DNA of 15,811 bases from CAZYVA01 sp964650695. Lineage in GTDB: Bacteria; Bacillota; Clostridia; Lachnospirales; Lachnospiraceae. A program made the translations under genes and the position numbers. Positions within the stretch are counted from its first letter, which is position 1. Every line of letters starts with the position of its first letter. Positions 7,632 through 15,539 of the stretch are shown in pieces. The notes beneath the pieces are model-generated. The model ran no database searches. It was not told the origin of the DNA and saw nothing but the letters and a program-made list of their open reading frames with translations. The stretch is taken from NCBI GenBank assembly GCA_964650695.1, contig CAZYVA010000043.1, positions 1 through 15,811 of the forward strand, read 5' to 3'.

Positions 7632-9425
7632 ATGGCAGAGTCAATGCAAGGTCTGAAAAGGACGCACAGATGCGCGGAACTTTCGGCGGCGGATATCGGG
7701 AAGACCGTGACAATCATGGGATGGGTCCAAAAAAACAGGAACAAAGGCGGCCTGGTATTTGTGGATGTCCGGGACCGGTCCGGGATCATACAGGTCGTTT
7801 TTGAGGAAGGGAAAACGGATGCGGCGCTGGCCGCAAAAGCGGCGAAGCTCCGCGCGGAATATGTCGTTGCGGTCGTTGGCCGCGTGGCAAGGCGTTCCGG
7901 CGCGGTCAATGCAAACCTGGCCACAGGGGAGATAGAAGTACTCCCGGAAGAGCTTCGGATCTTAAACGAGGCCAAGACGCCGCCGTTCCCGGTTGAAGAG
8001 CATACAAGAACGAGGGAGGAAGTGCGCTTGAAATACCGCTACCTGGATTTGCGCAGGCCGGATATGCAGAGGAACCTTATGATGAGAAGCAAGGTCGCGG
8101 CGCTGACACGGCAATTCCTTTCGGAGGAAGGTTTCCTGGAGGTCGAGACCCCGGTTTTGATCGGGAGCACCCCGGAAGGGGCGAGGGATTACCTGGTGCC
8201 GAGCCGGATCCACCAGGGGAAATTTTACGCGCTTCCCCAGTCGCCGCAGTTATTTAAGCAGCTTTTGATGTGTTCCGGATGCGACCGTTACTTCCAGCTT
8301 GCCAAGTGTTTCCGGGATGAGGATCTGAGGGCGGACCGCCAGCCGGAGTTTACGCAGATCGATATGGAGCTTTCCTTCGTGGATGTGGATGATGTCATCG
8401 ATGTCAATGAGCGGCTGTTACAGAAGCTTTTCGGGGAAGTCCTGGGTGTGGATGTGGAGCTTCCGATCCCAAGGATGACGTGGCGGGAGGCCATGGACCG
8501 CTATGGATCCGACAAGCCGGATACCCGGTTTGGCATGGAATTGGTTGATGTGACCGAAGCCGTAAGAGGCTGTGGGTTTGCGGTGTTCCAAAGAGCCATT
8601 GACGAGGGCGGGACGGTCCGGGGCATCAACGCAAAAGGGCAGGGCGGCATGCCGCGCAAGAAGATGGATAAACTGACCGCCCTTGCAAAGGATTATGGGG
8701 CCAAGGGGCTGGCATACCTTGCGCTTTCCGGGGACGGGGCCGTGAAGTCTTCTTTTGCGAAATTTATGAGCGAGGAAGAACTGGCGGCGCTGATCAAAGC
8801 AATGGGAGGAGAAAACGGGGATCTGCTGTTGTTTGCCGCAGACCAGGCCAGGACCGTCTGGGCGGCGCTTGGCGCGCTCCGTCTTGAGCTGGCGTCCTGG
8901 ATGGGGCTGCCGGACAAAAACGAATACCGTTTCCTCTGGGTGACAGAGTTCCCGCTTTTCGAGTGGAACGAAGAGGAAGGGCGTTTTGTGGCGATGCACC
9001 ATCCCTTTACGATGCCGATGGAGGAGGATTTGCCGTATATCGGCAGTGAACCGGGCAGGGTACGCGCGAAAGCTTACGATATTGTGCTGAATGGCAATGA
9101 GATTGGCGGCGGGAGCGTGCGGATTTCCAACCCGGAGATCCAGAACCGGATGTTTGAGGCGCTAGGATTTACGCCGGAGCAAGCGCAGGAACAGTTTGGG
9201 TTCCTTCTGACGGCATTTCAGTACGGGGCGCCGCCGCACGCCGGGCTTGCTTATGGCCTGGACCGGCTGGTGATGCTGATGGCGAAGGAGGAGAGCATCC
9301 GTGATGTGATTGCGTTCCCAAAGGTGAAGGACGCATCGGACTTGATGATAGAGGCCCCGGCGCATGTAGGACAGGAGCAATTGGACGAACTGGGGCTGGC
9401 GGTGCGGCCGGTGGGAAAAGAATAG
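7632..9425 (+). CDS. aspS: Aspartyl-tRNA synthetase (bacterial type)
   Basis: AspRS attaches aspartate to tRNA-Asp in the cytosol. The ATG at 7632 has AGGAGGG 4 nt upstream. The 597-aa protein has an N-terminal OB-fold anticodon domain (about 1-110, with GWVQKNRNKGGLVFVDVRDR), a catalytic core with YRYLDLRRP, RDYLVPSR, ALPQSPQLFKQLLM and motif 2 FRDEDLRADRQPEFTQ (227-242), the bacterial GAD insertion domain (roughly 290-430), and motif 3 GLAYGLDRLVML near 555. Length and order match bacterial AspRS. Whether it also charges tRNA-Asn cannot be decided here; the position in the OB loop that affects this in some species holds Lys (NKGG). The hisS-aspS pairing is common in Firmicutes. Confidence 0.96.
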   Translation: MAESMQGLKRTHRCAELSAADIGKTVTIMGWVQKNRNKGGLVFVDVRDRSGIIQVVFEEGKTDAALAAKAAKLRAEYVVAVVGRVARRSGAVNANLATGEIEVLPEELRILNEAKTPPFPVEEHTRTREEVRLKYRYLDLRRPDMQRNLMMRSKVAALTRQFLSEEGFLEVETPVLIGSTPEGARDYLVPSRIHQGKFYALPQSPQLFKQLLMCSGCDRYFQLAKCFRDEDLRADRQPEFTQIDMELSFVDVDDVIDVNERLLQKLFGEVLGVDVELPIPRMTWREAMDRYGSDKPDTRFGMELVDVTEAVRGCGFAVFQRAIDEGGTVRGINAKGQGGMPRKKMDKLTALAKDYGAKGLAYLALSGDGAVKSSFAKFMSEEELAALIKAMGGENGDLLLFAADQARTVWAALGALRLELASWMGLPDKNEYRFLWVTEFPLFEWNEEEGRFVAMHHPFTMPMEEDLPYIGSEPGRVRAKAYDIVLNGNEIGGGSVRISNPEIQNRMFEALGFTPEQAQEQFGFLLTAFQYGAPPHAGLAYGLDRLVMLMAKEESIRDVIAFPKVKDASDLMIEAPAHVGQEQLDELGLAVRPVGKE

Positions 9426-9431
9426 CGGAGG

Positions 9432-9454
9432 AAATCCGTGCATGGATTTTTCTT
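9432..9454 (+). terminator. Weak terminator-like hairpin after aspS
   Basis: AAATCC (9432-9437) pairs with GGATTT (9444-9449) around a 6-nt loop, and the sequence continues TTCTT. The stem is short and AT-rich, so termination may be partial. Its place directly after the aspS stop and before a monocistronic regulator gene supports the call. Confidence 0.45.
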
Positions 9455-9505
9455 GGCTTCGTTGCTCTCCATGGCCAGGAATGCCCATTTGCCGGGCGTT
9501 CTGTG

Positions 9506-9519
9506 AGAAAGCGCTTATA
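9506..9519. promoter_or_regulatory. cre-like catabolite-control site
   Basis: AGAAAGCGCTTATA matches 11 of 14 positions of the strong cre form TGAAAGCGCTTTCA and contains the full AAGCGCTT palindrome core. It lies about 33 nt before the start of the AraC-family gene, where CcpA with HPr-Ser-P could act. A possible -10 (TATACA, 9516-9521) overlaps its right end, but no well-spaced -35 is clear. This is a motif match only. Confidence 0.4.
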
Positions 9520-9551
9520 CAAACAGATACGCCAGAAAAAGAGGATGATAG

Positions 9552-10430
9552 ATGAAAGCTTTTATGTCAGCACCCTATGGATACCCGACGGCCTATTATG
9601 CCTTGGAGTTCTATTCTTTTCAAATGAAGACGCACAGCCATGAGCAATTGGAGATCATGTACCTTGTCAACGGGAACTGCCGCGTAGAGGTAGAAGGGGG
9701 GGAAGTGGTCCAACTGAAGGAAAAACAGTTTATTGCCATCGGTTCAGGAGTCCGGCACCGCCTGGAAGTAGGGGATGGGTGTAGGAATATTATCCTGAAC
9801 GTTGAATTTTCATGCACGGATCGGAAAGTCGGCACCCATTTATCGGATCTTGCCGACAGGGACCAAGCGTTTGCCAGGCTGATGAAAACCCAGGCGGCTT
9901 ACCTGCTGCTTGACGACAATGGGCAGATGGAGTATGCACTGAAGGATCTGATCCAGGAATTGGAGCGGAAGGAAAAAAACGACTATATGAGGGATCTTCT
10001 TTTCCAGAGGATGTTGATGGAATGGGCGAGATGTGTGAAAGACAACAAAAATGCAACAGGGGTATTTTATTTAAAAAAAGCGCAGGAATATATACGCAAG
10101 CACCTGGTGGAGGATATACGGGTCACGGATGTTGCGCAATATGTGGGACTGAACCATTCTTACCTTGAGACTTTATTTGCCCGGACATATGGATGCGGGA
10201 TCATGGAACATATCAATAACCAGAGAATCGAAAAAGCACAGTTTCTTTTAAGAAACAGCAATATGGCTATTATCGATATTGCCTTTGAAGTGGGTTTCAA
10301 CAGCAGGCAGCATTTTGGGTATACGTTCAAAAAGCGTTGCAACATCAGCCCAAAGCAGTACCGGAAGCTGAAAGGGCTCAATGTGGATGTGGATACTGGG
10401 GAAGGGCAGAAACGCCTGGAGGAAACCTAA
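9552..10430 (+). CDS. AraC-family transcriptional regulator
   Basis: The 292-aa protein has an N-terminal cupin-like sensing domain (about 1-130, with HSHEQLEIMYLVNG and a later GSGVRHRLE stretch) and a C-terminal AraC/XylS DNA-binding domain. The first helix-turn-helix is in IRVTDVAQYVGLNHSYLETLF (about 195-215) and the second in IIDIAFEVGFNSRQHFGYTFKK, followed by the signature end ISPKQYRK. Such proteins usually sense a small molecule, often a sugar, and control a nearby operon. Here the flanking genes are aspS and tsaE, so its target is not in this window. AGAGG lies about 7 nt before the ATG. It is probably transcribed alone: a weak terminator precedes it and a separate promoter follows. 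Confidence 0.9.
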   Translation: MKAFMSAPYGYPTAYYALEFYSFQMKTHSHEQLEIMYLVNGNCRVEVEGGEVVQLKEKQFIAIGSGVRHRLEVGDGCRNIILNVEFSCTDRKVGTHLSDLADRDQAFARLMKTQAAYLLLDDNGQMEYALKDLIQELERKEKNDYMRDLLFQRMLMEWARCVKDNKNATGVFYLKKAQEYIRKHLVEDIRVTDVAQYVGLNHSYLETLFARTYGCGIMEHINNQRIEKAQFLLRNSNMAIIDIAFEVGFNSRQHFGYTFKKRCNISPKQYRKLKGLNVDVDTGEGQKRLEET

Positions 10431-10464
10431 GTTTTTTCAAGGGCGGTATATGGGAAAATTACAT

Positions 10465-10493
10465 TTTACTCTATTCCGGATCTGTGTTATAAT
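10465..10493 (+). promoter_or_regulatory. Promoter of the tsaE-tsaB-rimI-rnz-tsaD unit
   Basis: TTTACT (10465-10470), a 17-bp spacer and TATAAT (10488-10493) form a good SigA promoter, strengthened by an extended -10 (TGTTATAAT, from 10485). The predicted start is near 10500, about 36 nt before the tsaE ATG. No comparable promoter is seen before argF. Confidence 0.82.
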
Positions 10494-10535
10494 CCATCAA
10501 GACGGATGCCCAGGAAAAATGCCGGAGGATTTCGT

Positions 10536-10961
10536 ATGGTACTAGAGTCCAGACAGGGAAAAGAAACTTATGAAATCGGATATCGCTTTGGGCTGGAGGC
10601 AGAGGCAGGCCAGGTTTTTGCGCTGAAGGGCGATCTGGGCGTGGGGAAGACCGTGTTTACCAAAGGCTTTGCCGCCGGGCTTGGGGTGAAGGAGCCGGTT
10701 GTAAGCCCGACCTTCACCATCGTACAGGTATACGAGGGCGGGCGCATCCCTTTCTATCATTTTGACGTATACCGTATCGGGGATGTGGAAGAGATGGATG
10801 AAACGGGTTATGAGGATTATATTTACGGGGAGGGTGTGAGCCTGATCGAGTGGGCTGGCCGGATCGAGGCAGTCCTGCCGGAGCATTACATGGAGGTCCG
10901 GATCGAGAAGGATTTGGAGAAGGGATTTGATTATCGGAGGATCGAGATATGCGGATGTTAG
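10536..10961 (+). CDS. tsaE: tRNA t6A37 biosynthesis ATPase TsaE
   Basis: TsaE is the small P-loop ATPase that binds the TsaB-TsaD complex and drives its cycle during N6-threonylcarbamoyl-adenosine formation at A37 of ANN-decoding tRNAs. The 141-aa product has Walker A GDLGVGKT (32-39), the conserved VVSPTFTIVQVYEG stretch, FYHFDVYRI and LIEWAGRI, all typical of TsaE. The ATG at 10536 is chosen over an upstream in-frame ATG at 10506 because CGGAGG lies 7 nt before it and it is the usual family start. It is the first gene after its promoter and overlaps tsaB by 13 nt. Confidence 0.95.
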   Translation: MVLESRQGKETYEIGYRFGLEAEAGQVFALKGDLGVGKTVFTKGFAAGLGVKEPVVSPTFTIVQVYEGGRIPFYHFDVYRIGDVEEMDETGYEDYIYGEGVSLIEWAGRIEAVLPEHYMEVRIEKDLEKGFDYRRIEICGC

Positions 10962-11692
10962 CGCTGGACAGTTCCGGTCTGGCAGCCAGTGTGGCGCTTG
11001 TGGAGGAAAAGGATGGGATGGCGGAAACCGTAGCGGAGTTCACGGTAAATTATAAAAAAACCCATTCCCAGACGCTCCTGCCGATGCTGGACGGGATGGC
11101 GAGGATGGTCGAGCTGGACCTGGCCAGTGTGGACGCGGTTGCTGTGGCGGCGGGCCCTGGGTCCTTTACCGGGCTGCGCATCGGCTCCGCTACCGCAAAA
11201 GGGCTGGGGCTGGCCTTGAAAAAACCGTTGGTCGCTGTACCGACGCTAGAGGGGCTTGCCTACAACCTGTATGGGACGAAAAAGCTGGTCTGCCCCATCA
11301 TGGACGCCAGGCGCGGGCAGGTGTATACCGGGATCTACGAGTTCCTGGGGGAACGGCTGCATGTGCTGCAGGGTTCGATGGCCGTGTGCATTGAGGATTT
11401 GGGCGCCCAATTGAAAGCTTACCAGAGGGACGTCATTTTCCTGGGGGACGGCGTGCCGGTTTTTGGGGCGCGGCTGAAAGAGGACATCCTCAAAGGGGAA
11501 AGGATTTCTTTTGCCCCCGCCCATCTGAACCGGCAGAGAGCTGCGGCGGTCGCGGCGTTAGGGATCTGTTATTATAAGGAAGGGAAAATCCAGGCCGCGG
11601 CGGAGTACACCCCGGATTATCTGCGTCTATCCCAGGCGGAGCGCGAGCGGAAGGAGCGGCTGGAAAAAGAGGGACGGCATGACCATCCGTGA
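10949..11692 (+). CDS. tsaB: t6A37 complex subunit TsaB
   Basis: TsaB is the inactive ASKHA-fold partner of TsaD; it forms the heterodimer that carries threonylcarbamoyl transfer to tRNA. The 247-aa protein opens MRMLALDSSG, the first phosphate loop of the fold, and has GPGSFTGLRIG at about 69-79, the family hallmark. It lacks the metal-binding HxxxH of TsaD. GGAGG precedes the ATG by 8 nt within the end of tsaE, and a second ATG two codons on (10955) is possible. Its 3' end overlaps rimI by 14 nt, indicating tight translational coupling across tsaE-tsaB-rimI. Confidence 0.94.
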   Translation: MRMLALDSSGLAASVALVEEKDGMAETVAEFTVNYKKTHSQTLLPMLDGMARMVELDLASVDAVAVAAGPGSFTGLRIGSATAKGLGLALKKPLVAVPTLEGLAYNLYGTKKLVCPIMDARRGQVYTGIYEFLGERLHVLQGSMAVCIEDLGAQLKAYQRDVIFLGDGVPVFGARLKEDILKGERISFAPAHLNRQRAAAVAALGICYYKEGKIQAAAEYTPDYLRLSQAERERKERLEKEGRHDHP

Positions 11693-12158
11693 GATCACAG
11701 AGCCGGATATCGAAGAGGTAGCAAAGCTGGAAGCCATGGTTTTCCCGGATGCCTGGAGCGAAAGCAGCCTGCGGGGGAGCCTGTGCCAGGCTTATACGCT
11801 GCTTCTTGGGGCGTGGGAGGGGAACGTGCTGGTTGGGTACGTCCTTTCCTATACCGTAGCGGAGGACGCGGAGATCGCGCGGCTTGCCGTACACCCATCG
11901 CACAGGCGGAAAGGGGTTGCCCGGCGCCTCCTTCGGGAGATGGAGAAGATGGGGAAAGGCAGAGGCATTGCCCGCCTGCTTTTGGAAGTCCGGCGGGGGA
12001 ATACAGGCGCGGCCAGGTTTTACGAGGATTACGGGTTTGTCAAAGACGGCATCCGAAAGAACTACTATTCCCATCCGTCCGAGGACGCGGTTTTGATGAG
12101 CTGCGGGATTGGCAGGCGTTTCCCAGAAGTAACAGCGGTTTCCACTAGGAAAGCATGA
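11679..12158 (+). CDS. rimI: RimI N-acetyltransferase (ribosomal protein S18 N-terminal alanine)
   Basis: RimI is a GNAT enzyme that uses acetyl-CoA to acetylate the N-terminal alanine of ribosomal protein S18. The 159-aa product has the GNAT core: ARLAVHPSHRRKGVARRLL, with the acetyl-CoA-binding RRKGVA loop, then LLLEVRRGNTGAARFYEDYGF and the RimI-type RKNYYSHPSEDAVLM end. About 15 residues follow that core as a poorly conserved tail. The position next to tsaB is the usual one for rimI and supports the assignment over other GNATs. AGAGGG precedes the ATG inside the end of tsaB. Confidence 0.92.
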   Translation: MTIREITEPDIEEVAKLEAMVFPDAWSESSLRGSLCQAYTLLLGAWEGNVLVGYVLSYTVAEDAEIARLAVHPSHRRKGVARRLLREMEKMGKGRGIARLLLEVRRGNTGAARFYEDYGFVKDGIRKNYYSHPSEDAVLMSCGIGRRFPEVTAVSTRKA

Positions 12159-12175
12159 ACTGTGCCGATATAATG

Positions 12176-12213
12176 ATGATACCAGGGCCAAGTATCCAAA
12201 AACCTGGCGTCAT
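12176..12213 (+). promoter_or_regulatory. Hairpin before the small zinc-ribbon gene
   Basis: ATGATACCAGG (12176-12186) pairs with CCTGGCGTCAT (12203-12213) with one mismatch and one G-U pair around a 16-nt loop. It is not followed by a T run, so it is not a standard terminator in either direction. A TATAAT (12169-12174) lies just upstream without a recognisable -35. Possible roles are mRNA processing or protection between rimI and the downstream genes. Confidence 0.35.
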
Positions 12214-12249
12214 ACAAATAAAAGCGTAAAAATGCACAGGAGGAAAGCC

Positions 12250-12492
12250 ATGCGCCGATATACAGGAGTGACAGAACAGACCAAACGGACGGCTGCGATC
12301 ATCTGCAACCGCTGCGGGAAGGAGATACATCCGGAAAACGGGATCTGGACGGAGGATGTGCTGCATATTGAAAAAACATGGGGCTATTTTTCCAGGAAAG
12401 ATTCAAGGAGCGATTGCTTCGACCTTTGTGAATCCTGTTATGACGAGATCATAAAGGCATTCGCAGTTCCGGTCGAGACAAAGGAATTGTAA
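12250..12492 (+). CDS. Small two-CxxC zinc-ribbon protein, function unknown
   Basis: I do not recognise a named family. The 80-aa product has two Cys pairs, CNRCGKEI (about residues 20-27) and CESCYDEI (about 60-67), which would form one zinc-ribbon or rubredoxin-like metal knuckle. Between them lies an acidic and aromatic stretch with WGYFSRKDS. There is no signal peptide or membrane segment, so it is probably cytosolic. The ATG at 12250 is favoured by an ideal AGGAGG 6 nt upstream; an in-frame ATG at 12232 lacks a good site. It sits between rimI (91 nt) and rnz (50 nt) in the same direction, inside a tRNA-modification and processing operon, hinting at RNA- or protein-binding; this is only guilt by association. 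Confidence 0.8.
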   Translation: MRRYTGVTEQTKRTAAIICNRCGKEIHPENGIWTEDVLHIEKTWGYFSRKDSRSDCFDLCESCYDEIIKAFAVPVETKEL

Positions 12493-12542
12493 AAAATGAG
12501 GTGGCTGTGAAGGTACTGGACAGTTACAAAACGAGGTAAGAA

Positions 12543-13457
12543 ATGTTAGACGTATGTTTGCTTGGGACGGGAGGGATGATGCCGCTCCCTTACCGGTGGC
12601 TGACTTCCCTGATGGTCAGGTACAATGGGAGCAGCCTGCTCATAGACTGTGGGGAAGGGACGCAGATTGCAATTAAAGAAAAAGGATGGAGCTTCAAACC
12701 GATCGACGTGATTTGTTTCACCCACTACCACGGGGACCATATCAGCGGCCTGCCGGGGCTCCTTTTGACGATGGGGAACGCAGACCGCACAGAGCCTTTG
12801 ACCTTGATCGGGCCAAAGGGGCTCCGCAAGGTGGTGGACGCCTTACGCACGATTGCGCCGGAGCTTCCTTTTTACCTGAATTATGTGGAGATCACAGAGC
12901 CGGAGCAGACGTTTGGGCTGAACGGATACCGTCTGAAAGCGTTCCGGGTCCATCACAATATCGTCTGTTACGGCTATACTTTAGAAGTGGACCGTGCGGG
13001 GAAATTTGACGTGGAGAGGGCCGGGGCGGCAGGGATCCCCCAAAGGCTGTGGGGGATCCTGCAAAAGGGTGAAACGGTGGAGGAGGATGGAAATGTCTTT
13101 ACACCGGATATGGTGTTAGGGCCACCGAGGAAAGGGCTGAAGATCACGTATGCCACCGACACCAGGCCGACGGAGTCGATCCTTAAAAACGCCAGGAATG
13201 CGGATCTGTTTATCTGCGAGGGGATGTACGCGGAGAAAGACAAGCAGAAAAAAGCGAAAGAATATAAGCATATGACATTCTATGAGGCCGCCCGCCTGGC
13301 AAAGGACGCACAGGTGAAGGAACTGTGGCTGACGCACTACAGCCCCTCCCTGGCCCACCCGGAGGAGTACGCGAAGGATGTAAAGGCAATCTTCCCACAT
13401 ACAGTTGTGGCGAAGGACCGGCGCACGAAAGAGCTGGTGTTTGAACAGGAGAAGTAA
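12543..13457 (+). CDS. rnz: Ribonuclease Z (tRNA 3' endonuclease)
   Basis: RNase Z removes the 3' trailer of tRNA precursors that lack an encoded CCA, cutting after the discriminator. The 304-aa protein is a metallo-beta-lactamase-fold enzyme of the usual short bacterial length. Zinc ligands are visible: THYHGDH (H61, H63, D65, H66), H137 or H138 in VHHN, D206 in YATDTRP and H265 in THYSP. The helper motif near residue 243 reads KHMT where HST is common. A glycine-rich, charged stretch at about 150-195 fits the tRNA-binding arm. The start has GAGG about 7 nt upstream. The stop overlaps the tsaD start by one base (TAATG). Confidence 0.94.
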   Translation: MLDVCLLGTGGMMPLPYRWLTSLMVRYNGSSLLIDCGEGTQIAIKEKGWSFKPIDVICFTHYHGDHISGLPGLLLTMGNADRTEPLTLIGPKGLRKVVDALRTIAPELPFYLNYVEITEPEQTFGLNGYRLKAFRVHHNIVCYGYTLEVDRAGKFDVERAGAAGIPQRLWGILQKGETVEEDGNVFTPDMVLGPPRKGLKITYATDTRPTESILKNARNADLFICEGMYAEKDKQKKAKEYKHMTFYEAARLAKDAQVKELWLTHYSPSLAHPEEYAKDVKAIFPHTVVAKDRRTKELVFEQEK

Positions 13458-14485
13458 TGGCAGCGGAAAAAGATTTTTACGTACTTGCAATCGAAAGTTC
13501 CTGCGACGAGACGGCAGCGGCCGTAGTCAAAAACGGCCGGCAGGCGCTTTCCAATATCATCGCTTCCCAGGCCGCCTTGCATACCTTGTACGGCGGGGTG
13601 GTGCCGGAGATTGCGTCGAGGAAGCATATCGAGAAAATCAACCAGGTCATAGAGGAAGCGTTGAAAGAGGCGGGCATGGCGCTGGAAGACATCGATGCCA
13701 TTGGTGTCACCTACGGCCCGGGGCTGGCGGGAGCCTTGCTTGTGGGCGTGGCGGAGGCCAAGGCGATTGCCTGGGCCGCGGGGAAACCGTTGGTCGGCGT
13801 CCATCATATCGAAGGGCATATCGCGGCGAATTATATCGAACATGCGGATCTGGAACCGCCGTTTTTTTCCCTGGTTGTTTCCGGGGGGCATACGAATCTT
13901 GTCCGCGTAAAGGACTATGGGGTCTTTGAGATGATCGGCAGGACCCGCGACGATGCGGCCGGGGAAGCCTTTGACAAGGTGGCAAGGGCGATCGGGCTGG
14001 GCTATCCGGGCGGCCCGGAGATCGACCGGGTTTCCGGGGAAGGGGACGAGAATGCGGTTGTGTTCCCGAAAGCCCATGTGGAAGGTTCCCCTTTTGATTT
14101 CAGCTTCAGCGGCGTGAAAAGCGCCGTGTTAAATTACATCAACGGATGCCGGATGAAAGGGGAAGCCTACAACCAGGCCGATGTAGCCGCCTCATTCCAG
14201 AAAGCGGTGGTGGATGCCCTGGCCGAAAGGGTCCGGTTTGCCATAGACGAATACCATGTGGAACGTTTCGCCCTTGCGGGCGGGGTCGCGTCCAACCGTG
14301 CGCTTCGGAAAGTCCTGGGTGCGGTGTGCGGGGAAAAAGGCGTCCGGTTCTATTACCCGTCCCCGGTGTACTGCACGGATAACGCAGCCATGATCGGGGC
14401 GGCGGCGTATTATGAATACCGGGCGGGGACCAGGCATGGCTGGGATTTAAATGCCGAGCCGGGCCTGAAGCTTGGGGAACGGTGA
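13457..14485 (+). CDS. tsaD: tRNA threonylcarbamoyltransferase TsaD
   Basis: TsaD is the catalytic subunit that transfers threonylcarbamoyl from threonylcarbamoyl-AMP to A37 of ANN-decoding tRNAs, working with TsaB and TsaE. The 342-aa product has AIESSCDET (11-19), GGVVPEIASRKH, the metal-binding HHIEGH (H117 and H121), VVSGGHTNL, the DDAAGEAFDKVAR stretch, FSFSGVKSAV and ALAGGVASN, all in the normal order and at normal length. The ribosome binding site (AGGAG) lies inside the end of rnz, and the ATG shares a base with the rnz stop. With tsaE and tsaB upstream, the set lacks only TsaC, which makes threonylcarbamoyl-AMP and must be encoded elsewhere. Confidence 0.96.
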   Translation: MAAEKDFYVLAIESSCDETAAAVVKNGRQALSNIIASQAALHTLYGGVVPEIASRKHIEKINQVIEEALKEAGMALEDIDAIGVTYGPGLAGALLVGVAEAKAIAWAAGKPLVGVHHIEGHIAANYIEHADLEPPFFSLVVSGGHTNLVRVKDYGVFEMIGRTRDDAAGEAFDKVARAIGLGYPGGPEIDRVSGEGDENAVVFPKAHVEGSPFDFSFSGVKSAVLNYINGCRMKGEAYNQADVAASFQKAVVDALAERVRFAIDEYHVERFALAGGVASNRALRKVLGAVCGEKGVRFYYPSPVYCTDNAAMIGAAAYYEYRAGTRHGWDLNAEPGLKLGER

Positions 14486-14531
14486 AAGGGCAGGCGGAAC
14501 ATTTCCAACCAGAAACGAAGAGGAGGCAGAG

Positions 14532-15524
14532 ATGGCGGTCAATATCAGAGGAAGGAACTTTTTGAAATTGCTGGACTATTCGCCGGAGGAGATCCGTTAC
14601 CTGTTGGATCTGGCGAAGAATTTTAAAAACATGAAACGGGCGGGAATCCCGCACAGGTACCTGGAAGGGAAAAATATCGTGCTTCTTTTCGAGAAGACAT
14701 CCACGAGGACACGATGCTCCTTTGAGGTTGCAGGAAGGGATCTTGGGATGGGGGTTACATACCTGGATCCTGGCAGCAGCCAGATGGGGAAAAAAGAGAG
14801 TATTGCGGATACGGCGCGGGTGCTGGGGCGGATGTACGATGGGATTGAGTACCGGGGGTACAGCCAGGAGCTGGTGGAAGAGCTTGCAAAATACGCAGGC
14901 GTCCCGGTGTGGAATGGGCTTACGGATCAGTTCCACCCGACACAGATGCTGGCGGATCTTTTGACCATTGAAGAGAACTTCGGCCGGTTAAAGGGCGTGG
15001 ATTTTACTTATATGGGAGACGCGAGGAACAATATAGGCAATTCCCTTATGGTCGCTTGCGCTAAAATGGGGCTGAACTTTACGGCATGTGCGCCGAAAGA
15101 GCTTTTCCCGGAGGATTCCCTTGTGGAGGCCGCGAAAGCGGTCGCGGCGGAAAATGGCTGCACCATCCGCCTGACGGAAGACGTAGAGGAAGGCGCAAAG
15201 GGCGCGGACGTCCTTTACACGGATATCTGGGTGTCGATGGGCGAGCCGGACGAGGTGTGGGAGACAAGGATCGGGCTGCTGAGGAACTATCAGGTGAACG
15301 CTGAGGCCATGCGTCTTGCGAAGGACTCCGCTGTCTTTATGCACTGCCTGCCGTCTTTCCACGACACGAAGACGGCGATCGGGGCGGAGGTTGCGGGGAA
15401 ATTTGGCATTGCGGAGATGGAAGTCACAAATGAAGTGTTTGAGTCCGGCCAGTCCGTTGTGTTTGATGAGGCGGAGAACCGTATGCACACGATCAAGGCT
15501 GTTGTATATGCAACGCTTGCCTGA
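14532..15524 (+). CDS. argF: Ornithine carbamoyltransferase
   Basis: OTC joins carbamoyl phosphate and ornithine to make citrulline. The 330-aa product has the carbamoyl-phosphate motif STRTR (57-61), HPTQ (135-138), D231 with the ornithine-closing SMG loop (235-237) and HCLPSFHD (271-278); SMG and the FHD context separate it from aspartate carbamoyltransferase. It could serve arginine synthesis (argF) or deiminase-type breakdown (arcB); no arcA, arcC or other arg gene is in the window, so the symbol is provisional. The ATG at 14532 has an ideal AGGAGG 5 nt upstream; an in-frame ATG at 14472 inside tsaD lacks one. It begins 46 nt after tsaD with no promoter or terminator seen between, so cotranscription is possible. 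Confidence 0.92.
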   Translation: MAVNIRGRNFLKLLDYSPEEIRYLLDLAKNFKNMKRAGIPHRYLEGKNIVLLFEKTSTRTRCSFEVAGRDLGMGVTYLDPGSSQMGKKESIADTARVLGRMYDGIEYRGYSQELVEELAKYAGVPVWNGLTDQFHPTQMLADLLTIEENFGRLKGVDFTYMGDARNNIGNSLMVACAKMGLNFTACAPKELFPEDSLVEAAKAVAAENGCTIRLTEDVEEGAKGADVLYTDIWVSMGEPDEVWETRIGLLRNYQVNAEAMRLAKDSAVFMHCLPSFHDTKTAIGAEVAGKFGIAEMEVTNEVFESGQSVVFDEAENRMHTIKAVVYATLA

Positions 15525-15539
15525 GTTTGGGGATGACCT

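Noticed and set aside
10431..10464. Terminator after the AraC-family gene, suggested by a run of T at 10433-10438
   Set aside because: Only a 3-bp AGG/CCT stem precedes the T run, far too weak for a Rho-independent terminator.
12161..12174. Promoter with TATAAT before the zinc-ribbon gene
   Set aside because: No -35-like hexamer occurs at 16-18 bp spacing, so I list only the hairpin and not a promoter.
11490..12191. A 233-codon minus-strand frame across tsaB and rimI
   Set aside because: It runs antisense to two well-supported genes, has a Pro/Arg/His-rich composition typical of shadow frames, and shows no domain or start signal.
13337..14077. A 246-codon minus-strand frame across rnz and tsaD
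   Set aside because: It is antisense to well-supported genes with full motif sets and no recognisable domain of its own.
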